Shown piece by piece: positions 1 through 5,508 of a DNA stretch of 9,084 nt (position 1 is its first letter; the number at the start of each line of letters is the position of its first letter). Origin of the DNA: DASTSN01 sp035549175 (GTDB lineage Bacteria; Bacteroidota; Bacteroidia; Chitinophagales; Chitinophagaceae); the NCBI GenBank assembly GCA_035549175.1, contig DASZRL010000031.1, positions 1 to 9,084 on the forward strand, written 5' to 3'. The position numbers and the translations under genes were made by a program. The notes below the pieces were generated by a model that did no database searches, had not been told where the DNA came from, and worked only from the letters and a program-made list of their open reading frames with translations.

Positions 1-52
1 CTACTTTTGCCTTGAAGGCCGCACTGAATTTTCGACGTGTTTGCTTCTTCAT
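1..52 (-). CDS. IS3-family transposase OrfA, N-terminal fragment (runs off left edge)
   Basis: Reading leftwards from an ATG at 52, the visible residues are MKKQTRRKFSAAFKAKV. This is the characteristic opening of OrfA proteins of IS3-family (IS911/IS150-like) elements, whose N-terminal helix-turn-helix binds the element's terminal inverted repeats. Only 17 codons are inside the window, so neither OrfB nor the -1 frameshift site can be seen. The element's end should lie a short way to the right, roughly 90-125, where a run resembling an IS tip (CCCCTAAAATCAGACCA on the minus strand) occurs. The partner repeat is outside the window, so the boundary is unproven. The element's intactness cannot be judged. 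Confidence 0.72.
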   Translation of the reverse strand, partial: MKKQTRRKFSAAFKAKV

Positions 53-351
53 AATTGAGGTTAATTTAATAAAAATTATTAACTAACCCAGTGGTCTGAT
101 TTTAGGGGAGTATTATATTCCTCACCGTGGTTCAATAGCAAGCCTCCTGAAAAACATATTGAACATGAAATATGGAAGAGAAGAGCGGCTTTCTTAGACG
201 TAATTTTTTATTAGGCAATTATGAAAGCTAAAACTTGGCACATCTATAAGGATAAACAATCTATAAAATGCAAGTCTGATATATCAAAATCAATTATTGG
301 GGAACTTGCAATTATACCGTTAACACTCAGGCAAAACAAAGAATCAGAGGA
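53..351. other. AT-rich spacer between IS3 orfA and the istA fossil
   Basis: This stretch is markedly AT-rich compared with the core genes to the right and holds no gene I can support. Its left part (to about 125) is probably the IS3 element's leader and terminal repeat. The rest may include the left end of the decayed IS21-type element that follows, but I could not identify a clear terminal repeat. An 80-codon open frame begins at 221. It runs out of frame into the istA fossil and resembles no family I recognise. Confidence 0.4.
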
Positions 352-551
352 GCTAACAAACCAATTTATACGTTCAAGATCAGGCAAATATTACGCCTTT
401 ATGGAGACGGCAAGGGCAGTAATTTATCAGCAAGGTCACAGGTATTGCCGGCAATACCGTTAAGAAGTATTTGTTGCAGTTGATTGAGCTGCGGATCACA
501 ATTGACCGATTAGAAGCAAATCCCGCAGAAACCGGAAAATATTTTTGTTAG
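352..551 (+). pseudogene. Decayed IS21-family istA, N-terminal fragment, frameshifted
   Basis: From 352 one frame reads ANKPIYTFKIRQILRLYGDG followed by KGSN. After 422 the next frame continues FISKVTGIAGNTVKKYLLQL, then a short tail ending in TAG at 549-551. Joined, these give the N-terminus of an IstA-type transposase: a K/R-rich 'IRQILRLY' helix followed by a 'FIS..TGI..NTVKKYL' helix-turn-helix. A single missing base at about 422 explains the break. There is no ATG at the expected position just before 352, although an AGAGGAG sequence at 346-352 could be a remnant ribosome site. The rest of IstA and all of IstB are absent, so this is a fossil. The family match is from memory and the DDE domain is not present to confirm it. 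Confidence 0.55.
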
Positions 552-582
552 GAAAATTGGTAAGGGCCTATAAGCTTTGGCT

Positions 583-604
583 AAAGCGAACTATACTTCG
601 CTTT
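583..604. promoter_or_regulatory. Operator-like palindrome 1, probable HipB site
   Basis: AAAGCGAA at 583-590 and its exact reverse complement TTCGCTTT at 597-604 flank a 6-bp CTATAC centre. It is the best-conserved of three related sites upstream of hipB, and lies exactly 60 bp upstream of the second. HipB proteins are known to bind palindromic operators as dimers, so autoregulation is the natural reading. Binding by this HipB is inferred. Confidence 0.6.
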
Positions 605-642
605 ACTCTGAAAATTTACTTGTTCCAAGAATGTTTTATCAA

Positions 643-664
643 AAAGCAAATTATACTTCGCTTT
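643..664. promoter_or_regulatory. Operator-like palindrome 2, probable HipB site
   Basis: AAAGCAAA (643-650), a TTATAC centre and TTCGCTTT (657-664) form the second copy; one base of the left arm differs from site 1. It overlaps or abuts a possible -33 element (TTTG at 663-666, or TTG at 667-669). Occupancy would therefore block RNA polymerase at the putative hipB promoter. Confidence 0.55.
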
Positions 665-697
665 TGTTGTTATTTTCATTATTTTATCTTATTTTGC
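663..697 (+). promoter_or_regulatory. Possible hipBST promoter (Bacteroidota type, weak)
   Basis: TTG at 667-669 (or TTTG at 663-666) lies about 20 bp upstream of TATTTTG (690-696), which is one base short of the Bacteroidota -7 consensus TAnnTTTG. This would place transcription start near 702, between operator-like sites 2 and 3 and a few bases from the hipB ATG. The matches are imperfect and the surrounding DNA is T-rich, so chance resemblance is possible. Confidence 0.3.
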
Positions 698-702
698 ATT
701 TA

Positions 703-724
703 AAAGCGAAGTATAATGCGTAAT
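703..724. promoter_or_regulatory. Operator-like half-palindrome 3, overlapping the hipB start
   Basis: The left arm AAAGCGAA (703-710) is identical to site 1; the right arm (TGCGTAAT, 717-724) is degenerate because it overlaps the first hipB codons. Site starts 583, 643 and 703 are exactly 60 bp apart. The centre contains TATAAT, but a -10 element there would put transcription start downstream of the hipB ATG, so it is better read as part of the operator. Confidence 0.5.
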
Positions 725-943
725 GATGCAGTCAAATTAGGTGAAACCCTTCGTCAAAGGCGGGAATTGCTGGGTATTGTACAACCCCAATTATCATTAT
801 TGTCAGGCATCAGCACGCGCACTATCCAGCTTATAGAGCAGGGTAAGGGCAATCCCTCGCTGGAAACAATTTTGCAGCTGGCAGACCCATTGGGGCTGCA
901 GCTGGCGCTCCTGTTAAAAGAGACTGATAATAAAACCTTATGA
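716..943 (+). CDS. hipB: HipB-like antitoxin / operon repressor (XRE-type helix-turn-helix)
   Basis: This 75-residue protein is almost entirely a Cro/C1 (XRE) helix-turn-helix domain. Helix 1 is LGETLRQRRELLG (residues 8-20). The HTH proper spans about 24-42 (QPQLSLLSGISTRTIQLIEQG) and is followed by the family hallmark GNPSLETILQLADPLGL. The arrangement is typical of HipB, the DNA-binding antitoxin or co-repressor of hip modules. An in-frame TAA just upstream and the absence of another start before helix 1 fix the ATG at 716. There is no recognisable Shine-Dalgarno site, and the start codon lies inside operator-like site 3, so the messenger may have a very short leader. The stop overlaps the next gene's start (ATGA, 940-943), which implies translational coupling. 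It probably represses its own operon through the three upstream palindromes. Confidence 0.85.
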   Translation: MRNDAVKLGETLRQRRELLGIVQPQLSLLSGISTRTIQLIEQGKGNPSLETILQLADPLGLQLALLLKETDNKTL

Positions 944-1275
944 GTGCTGCCCAGGTTTTTTACAATGGCCGTCTGGCCGGTATACTATCTAGGCATGCCG
1001 GCAGATACTTATTTGCCTATGACAAAGCATATCTTGCTTCGCCGGGCAGCAGGCCGGTAAGCTTGACACTGCCTCTCAGGGAAGCACCCTACGAAAGCGA
1101 TTTCCTGTTTCCCGCTTTTATCAACCGTCTCAGCGAAGGTTCCAACAAGGCCATGCAAAGCCGCCTGCTGAAGATCGATGAACATGATTATTTCGGCCTG
1201 CTGCTGGCCACCGCAGGCAACGACAGTATCGGCCCCATCACCTTACAACAAATTCATGCACCTGCCGGACATTAA
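940..1275 (+). CDS. hipS: HipS-like protein: stand-alone HipA N-subdomain 1
   Basis: A 111-residue protein corresponding to the N-terminal subdomain 1 of HipA (HipA_N/'couple_hipA' type) encoded as a separate gene. Visible hallmarks are the opening AQVFYNGRLAGILSR (residues 4-18), FAYDKAYLAS (25-34), PVSLTLPLRE (39-48), and FPAFINRLSEGSNK (57-70), which corresponds to the 'F.FF.NLLPEG' signature. In the characterised E. coli O127 HipBST system the homologous small protein HipS is the actual antitoxin, while HipB enhances neutralisation and binds DNA. I infer the same role here from gene order and size. It overlaps hipB by 4 bp and the following kinase gene by 20 bp, which favours co-translation. 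An alternative view is that a full-length hipA was split by a frameshift. Against that, such two-part HipA genes are common in Bacteroidota and both halves begin and end sensibly. Confidence 0.8.
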   Translation: MSAAQVFYNGRLAGILSRHAGRYLFAYDKAYLASPGSRPVSLTLPLREAPYESDFLFPAFINRLSEGSNKAMQSRLLKIDEHDYFGLLLATAGNDSIGPITLQQIHAPAGH

Positions 1276-2272
1276 ATACTGCCCATCCACGCTGCAGCCG
1301 GGGTATGTTACCTACAGCCCTGTTGCGCAGGCTGCCCTGTTTGGCAGCCGCACTGCCCGCGTGTCGCATATCCTGCCTTTTGAACCGCCGGGCAAAGGCC
1401 AGGCCATGACCAAAGAATTCAACGAGAAACGGAAACGGATCAGCATTAGCGGGGTACAGGAAAAATACAGCCTCCGGCAGGAAAAGAACAGCTTAACCCT
1501 GACCGATACCCAAGGCACCCATATCCTGAAACCGGTGCCTGCAGAGCGCCTCGCCCTGGTGGGCGACCTGCCCGCCAACGAGCATATTACCATGCAACTG
1601 GCAAGACAAGTATTCGGCATCAAAACCGCTGCCTGCGGCATGATATTTTTCAATGAAGGCTCGCCTGCCTATCTTACACGCCGGTTTGATTACAAACCCA
1701 GCGGCGAAGGCAAGTATCTTGTTGAAGACTTTGCCACGCTACTAGCCAGGTCCCCCGAAAAAGAGGGCGAAGATTTTAAATACAATGCCTCCTACCTGGA
1801 CATCACCACTCATATCCGCCAGTACACCGCTGCCGCCCCGGTCGTGCTCATGGAGTTCTTCCGGCTGCTTTTATTTAATTACCTCATTGGCAACGGCGAT
1901 GCACACCTGAAAAATTTCTCACTGATGGAAACGGCGCAGGGTGATTTTGTACTGTCGCCTGCATATGACCTGCTGAACACCTCGGTCCACCTGGATGACG
2001 CGCTGCTGGCGCTGCACGAAGGGTTGTACCCGGGGGATTATGATGAAGAGACCTTTGCATCTTACGGCACTTATACAGGCGCCTCCTTCCTCGCATTTGC
2101 GGAAAAAGCCGGTATTTCTCCCAAAACAGCAGGCCAGGTACTCGACCAAACAATCCACCATGCAGGGAAAATCAACGACCTGCTGAACCGGAGTTTCTTA
2201 AGCGCCGAAGCCCGCGCGAAATATGAAGCTGTCGTACGTGAACGCCTCCGGGCCCTCTCTATTGTCAAATAG
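1256..2272 (+). CDS. hipT: HipT-like serine/threonine kinase toxin (HipA C-terminal kinase)
   Basis: A 338-residue HipA-family kinase lacking N-subdomain 1. Landmarks counted from the ATG at 1256: a CPSTLQPGY motif (9-17) and VSHILPFE (36-43) shared by the Bacteroidota short HipA group; the Gly-rich loop RISISGVQEK (61-70) with the SIS serines that HipT-type kinases autophosphorylate; the ATP-anchoring ILKP lysine (K92); PANEH (106-110); the catalytic loop NGDAHLKNF (213-221) with D215; and the metal-binding AYD (236-238). All key kinase residues appear intact, so the enzyme should be active. HipA phosphorylates glutamyl-tRNA synthetase and E. coli HipT tryptophanyl-tRNA synthetase; the target here is unknown. 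The frame is open further upstream (to 1178), but that part overlaps well-conserved hipS sequence out of frame, and family similarity starts only after 1256. No strong ribosome site is visible, which fits coupling to hipS across the 20-bp overlap. Confidence 0.85.
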   Translation: MHLPDIKYCPSTLQPGYVTYSPVAQAALFGSRTARVSHILPFEPPGKGQAMTKEFNEKRKRISISGVQEKYSLRQEKNSLTLTDTQGTHILKPVPAERLALVGDLPANEHITMQLARQVFGIKTAACGMIFFNEGSPAYLTRRFDYKPSGEGKYLVEDFATLLARSPEKEGEDFKYNASYLDITTHIRQYTAAAPVVLMEFFRLLLFNYLIGNGDAHLKNFSLMETAQGDFVLSPAYDLLNTSVHLDDALLALHEGLYPGDYDEETFASYGTYTGASFLAFAEKAGISPKTAGQVLDQTIHHAGKINDLLNRSFLSAEARAKYEAVVRERLRALSIVK

Positions 2273-2480
2273 TTCCGATTGATACCCAAGATATTTGCCT
2301 GATTGCTAAATCCCGGCGGTTGGGGCGCATCATCTTTGCAGACGCCGGTATAAATGCCAGTGATATGAACAAATGCTAACCTATCGCCCTGGCAGCACTC
2401 CTGTGTATGGCTTCCAGAAAAACACACCCTCAACCACTGCAGCATTGATTCCCTCTATGTCAAACTAATCCGAGCCCCCT

Positions 2481-3083
2481 TTGTTTCAAAGCCTTTCGAA
2501 ACCGATTTTTTCGTGGCAGAGACCGATAACAGGGGACATTTATCACACGAATGCAGCCCCGGCCACATTTATTATTTATGCTGACAGAGTTGAGACGGAA
2601 AATGCCAATAACCCATATGGCGAAGGCCCAATTGACCCCGCTAATTTTGTTCCATTCCCTAAAAATCCATTAATCGCTAAATTCTTTATTCAATTAGGAA
2701 GGGTTGAGGAGTTGGGTTCCGGCATATTAACTACCAGTCGCCTGGCAAAGGAGTATGCTGATAAGGGAAAAGCTATATTTATAGAAGGCGGTACGTTTAA
2801 AACAATCATTCCTCTTCCTGATATAAAAGTTAATAAAATAAGTGATGCGATAAATGATACGATAAATGATACGATAAAAGAAAGGCTAAGTAAGGCCATA
2901 AAACTTTTGTTGGAACACCCTGGGCTAAAAAGCAATGAATTAATTGAGGCATTGAAAGTATCTGAGGCGACCACAAAAAGAGATTTGCAGAAAATACGGG
3001 CACTCGTTGAGTATCGGGGAAGTAAGAAAACAGGGGGATATTTTCTTACGGATTTTATGTTGTCAAAGCTGGATAAAAAATAG
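2481..3083 (+). pseudogene. 5'-truncated AlbA/Schlafen-type ATP-binding transcriptional regulator (RecG-like, COG2865 type)
   Basis: The recognisable part starts at about 2545. It reads TNAAPATFIIYADRVETENA, then NNPYGEGPIDPANFVPFPKNP and IAKFFIQLGRVEELGSGI. This is the end of the HATPase-like C-terminal module of 'ATP-binding / RecG-like' regulators, which normally follows an AlbA_2 (Schlafen-like) domain and runs to roughly 400 or more residues. About 200 upstream residues are missing. The first 20 or so codons of the open frame (only a TTG is available at 2481; an in-frame TAA lies at 2466) do not match the family, so a deletion or recombination breakpoint lies near 2540-2548. The C-terminus is intact: an NDTINDTIKERL repeat linker, then a winged-helix domain (about residues 133-190 of the open frame). 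Lower GC than the hip genes suggests a different source. A shortened functional protein is possible but a remnant is likelier. Confidence 0.65.
2846..2881 (+). repeat. 12-bp tandem repeat encoding NDTI units
   Basis: The 12-bp unit (AAATGATACGAT) occurs in tandem inside the truncated regulator, with a diverged copy before it. It encodes the IND-TIND-TIK stretch that links the ATPase-like part to the winged helix. Proteins of this group often carry variable numbers of such NDT(I/V) units, so copy number may vary between strains. Confidence 0.6.
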
Positions 3084-3207
3084 CAGAATGTTTGAATTGC
3101 TAAAGAATTATGTACCTTTTTTTCCGGTCAGGATGAGAACCAGGAGGTGACCTGAATTGAAGTTGTTTATCTAAGTTGTTGATAATATTGTATTTACAAA
3201 GCGTATA

Positions 3208-3228
3208 GGTCGGGCAGTCCTCCCGACT
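3208..3228. repeat. Short GC-rich hairpin
   Basis: GTCGGG (3209-3214) and CCCGAC (3222-3227) form a 6-bp stem with a 7-nt loop, closed by one further G-T pair. No T-run follows on the plus strand, so it is not a convincing terminator. It may belong to a dispersed intergenic repeat. Confidence 0.4.
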
Positions 3229-3249
3229 GAAATAGTATCATTTACTGCC

Positions 3250-3292
3250 AAAGCCTGTACGTTCCACGTGACATACAGGCTTTGTATTTTTG
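3250..3292 (+). terminator. Terminator-like hairpin, 10-bp perfect stem
   Basis: AAAGCCTGTA (3250-3259) pairs perfectly with TACAGGCTTT (3274-3283) around a 14-nt loop containing CACGTG, followed by GTATTTTT on the plus strand. It would end transcription arriving from the truncated regulator about 170 bp upstream and insulate the epimerase gene from the accessory region. The T-tract is interrupted, so efficiency is uncertain. Confidence 0.55.
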
Positions 3293-3485
3293 AAGAGTTC
3301 CAGGCTGTAGGGTATGATCCGCTTTCCTAGCGTAGCCTCCTGCCGAAAGCCGCTATGGGCTGTATGGCCAAAGGTCCGGGGCAATTTGGTGGTACAAGCC
3401 CTGTTTCCGAGCCTTGCCAACCTGCATGAACTTGGGGCAAGGGCACTTTTATTATCAGCTTCTTTGCTTTATCTTACCGGCCGCT
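3293..3485. other. Intergenic stretch upstream of the epimerase, no supported gene
   Basis: Together with 3084-3292 this makes a 400-bp gap between the truncated regulator and the epimerase gene. Short frames exist on both strands but look non-genic. The only signal near the right end is TATCTTAC at 3470-3477, a partial match to the Bacteroidota -7 element, with TTTT at 3447-3450 in place of a TTTG. It could be the epimerase promoter with a nearly leaderless transcript. Nothing else is recognisable. Confidence 0.35.
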
Positions 3486-4460
3486 ATGAACCATTACCTT
3501 ATCACCGGCGGTGCCGGTTTTATTGGCAGTAATCTGATCCGGACATTACTTGACCGGCAGGCTGATATCCGTATTACCTGCGTGGACGATTTTGATCCGT
3601 TCTATCCCCGCGAAATCAAGGAGTTGAACATGCGGCCGTTCCGGGAAGACCCCCGGTTTTCCCTCGTGGAGGCAGACCTGGGGCAAACCAGCCCCCGGGA
3701 GCTGGCAGCTGCAGTTACCGGTCCGGTGGATGTGATCGTACACCTCGCCGGTAAGGCGGGAGTCCGGCCCAGCATCGAAAATCCGCTTTCCTACCAGCAG
3801 GCCAACGTGATCGGTCTGCAGCATATGCTGGATTATGCCCGGGAGCAGGGGGTCCGGCAGTTTGTTTTTGCCTCCAGCAGCAGCGTGTACGGGGTCAACG
3901 ATCATTTTCCGTGGAAGGAAGATGACCGGCTCATGCCCATCAGTCCCTATGCCATGACCAAGCTTGCCGGGGAAATGCTGGGCCATGTCTACCACAAACT
4001 CTTTGGGATACGCTTCCTCGCCCTGCGTTTTTTCACGGTCTACGGGCCCGGTCAGCGCCCGGACCTGGCGATCCACAAATTTACCAAGGCGATCCTGCAG
4101 GGGCGCCCGATTACGATGTTCGGGGACGGCAGTACCAGCCGCGACTATACGTATGTGGAGGATACCGTCAGCGGGATCATCGCCGCCATGGCCTATGACA
4201 AAACCCCCTACGAAATCGTCAACCTGGGTAATAATTACAGTATCTCCCTCACCGACCTGATCGCGGCAATTGAGGAAGTTACCGGCAGAAGGGCACGTAT
4301 TGAAAGGTATCCCGACCAGCCCGGGGATGTTCCCAAGACCTTTGCCGATATCCATAAGGCCCAGCAGTTGTTCGGCTATGCCCCCCAAACCCAACTGGCC
4401 GACGGGTTAGCCAAATTTTTCGCCTGGTTCAACCAGCATGCCGATGTGCTGATGAAATGA
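3486..4460 (+). CDS. NAD-dependent nucleotide-sugar epimerase (UDP-glucuronate/UDP-glucose 4-epimerase type)
   Basis: A 324-residue extended short-chain dehydrogenase/reductase. The N-terminal Rossmann NAD-binding motif is GGAGFIG (residues 8-14), followed by VDDFDPFYPREIKELNM, which resembles the 'NDYYD..LKEARL' stretch of UDP-glucuronate 4-epimerases. The catalytic SSSSVYG (130-136) and YAMTK (Y155, K159) motifs are present. So is the substrate-binding block VYGPGQRPDLAIHKFTKAIL (185-204) with FGDGSTSRDYTYVEDT (212-227). Such enzymes invert C4 of a UDP-sugar for capsule, O-antigen or exopolysaccharide synthesis. Substrate cannot be settled from sequence: UDP-GlcA 4-epimerase is favoured over GalE or dTDP-glucose dehydratase. 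The ATG at 3486 was chosen because the Rossmann fold begins two residues later; an upstream ATG at 3414 would add 24 unconserved residues. It converges on a glycosyltransferase gene with no gap, which supports a surface-glycan context. Confidence 0.88.
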   Translation: MNHYLITGGAGFIGSNLIRTLLDRQADIRITCVDDFDPFYPREIKELNMRPFREDPRFSLVEADLGQTSPRELAAAVTGPVDVIVHLAGKAGVRPSIENPLSYQQANVIGLQHMLDYAREQGVRQFVFASSSSVYGVNDHFPWKEDDRLMPISPYAMTKLAGEMLGHVYHKLFGIRFLALRFFTVYGPGQRPDLAIHKFTKAILQGRPITMFGDGSTSRDYTYVEDTVSGIIAAMAYDKTPYEIVNLGNNYSISLTDLIAAIEEVTGRRARIERYPDQPGDVPKTFADIHKAQQLFGYAPQTQLADGLAKFFAWFNQHADVLMK

Positions 4461-5429
4461 TCAGCGTTGCGCCTCCAGGGCCGGCTGGATTTCCTGGCTG
4501 GCCCGGTAGACCTTGCGCACCGTATAGGTTTTCTTGTTCTGGGATTCAAAATACGTACGGATATTGATCTCGGCCAGGATGCCGATGGTGATCAGCTGGA
4601 TGCCTCCCAGTAGCAGGATGAGACCCAGGATCAGCAGGGGTTTGCCCCAGATATCATGACCCATCAGTTTCAGGACCAGCAGGTACAGGTTGATCAGCAC
4701 GCCCAGCCCGAAGCTGATGAACCCGATGGTACCGAACAGGTGCATGGGCTTTTGCAGGTACTTGCGGAAGAATACCATCAGGATGAGATCGGCCATGACC
4801 TTGAACGTGCGGTTGAGACCGTACTTGCTCTTGCCGAACTGGCGCGGGTGATGGCGGACGTCCACCTGGGTGATCCGGGCTCCCTGCAGTTTGGCCAGCA
4901 CCGGAATAAACCGGTGCAGTTCCCCGTACAGTTCCAGTTCGCTGGCGATTTCCCGCTTGAAGATTTTCAGGGTGCAGCCATAATCCTTTATATAGACCCC
5001 GGTCAGGCGGCGGATCAGGGCATTGGCTATCCGGGATGGAATTTTCCGAAGCAGAAAGCCATCCCGGCGGTTTTTCCGGTTGCCGGCCACGACATCCCAA
5101 TCCTCTTTTTTCAGCAGCTCCAGCATGGGGGGGATGTCCGCGGGGTCATTCTGCAGGTCTCCGTCCAGCAGGGCCACGTACTGGCCATTGGAGTAGTCAA
5201 TGCCGGCAGTCATGGCGGTGCTTTGCCCGTAATTCTTTCGCAGCTGGACCAGGAGGGTGCGCGCATCAGCGTGCTGAAGGATCTCCCGGACGGTCTGGTC
5301 CGCGGAACCGTCGTCCACGAACACGATTTCATAGTCCAGGCCGGCCAGCGCATTTCGGACGGACCCGACCAGCGGCCGGATATTTTCCTCCTCGCTCATC
5401 ACTGGAATGACAACCGATAGTTCCCGCAT
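4461..5429 (-). CDS. Family 2 glycosyltransferase, polyprenyl-phosphate sugar transferase (DPM1/ArnC-like), membrane-anchored
   Basis: A 322-residue GT2 enzyme. The GT-A fold shows ELSVVIPVMSEEENI (3-17), the nucleotide-binding VFVDDGS (36-42) and the metal-binding DGD (89-91, in ALLDGDLQNDP). The acceptor-side block has VAGNRKNRRDG (114-124), KDYGCTLKIFKR (148-159) and HHPRQFGKSKYGL (193-205). Two hydrophobic segments near 230-256 and 264-288 anchor it in the cytoplasmic membrane. This architecture belongs to dolichyl/undecaprenyl-phosphate mannose, glucose or aminoarabinose transferases, which load a sugar from a nucleotide donor onto a lipid carrier. The frame is open to an ATG at 5471, but the GT2 fold starts at MRELSVV (5429), so that start is preferred. 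It lies 79 bp downstream of homoserine dehydrogenase on the same strand and may be co-transcribed, though function suggests the link is incidental. Its stop abuts the stop of the convergent epimerase. Confidence 0.88.
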   Translation of the reverse strand: MRELSVVIPVMSEEENIRPLVGSVRNALAGLDYEIVFVDDGSADQTVREILQHADARTLLVQLRKNYGQSTAMTAGIDYSNGQYVALLDGDLQNDPADIPPMLELLKKEDWDVVAGNRKNRRDGFLLRKIPSRIANALIRRLTGVYIKDYGCTLKIFKREIASELELYGELHRFIPVLAKLQGARITQVDVRHHPRQFGKSKYGLNRTFKVMADLILMVFFRKYLQKPMHLFGTIGFISFGLGVLINLYLLVLKLMGHDIWGKPLLILGLILLLGGIQLITIGILAEINIRTYFESQNKKTYTVRKVYRASQEIQPALEAQR

Positions 5430-5508
5430 GGTTGAATGGCTTAAGGGCACAAAGGTACTGTATCCTGCCATTTGCCGCTACGGGCCTCCCCTTGTGGGCG
5501 CGGGGCGG

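Noticed and set aside
221..463. 80-codon open frame on the plus strand
   Set aside because: Its second half is out of frame with the better-supported istA fossil, and the first half resembles no family; probably chance in AT-rich DNA.
712..717. TATAAT as a -10 element for hipB
   Set aside because: Transcription would then start inside the hipB coding sequence; the hexamer is part of the third operator-like site.
3546..4394. 282-codon open frame opposite the epimerase
   Set aside because: Antisense shadow of a gene with clear catalytic motifs; the translation has no protein-family signature.
4656..5420. 254-codon open frame opposite the glycosyltransferase
   Set aside because: Shadow of the GT2 gene; Gln/His/Asp-rich translation typical of antisense frames.
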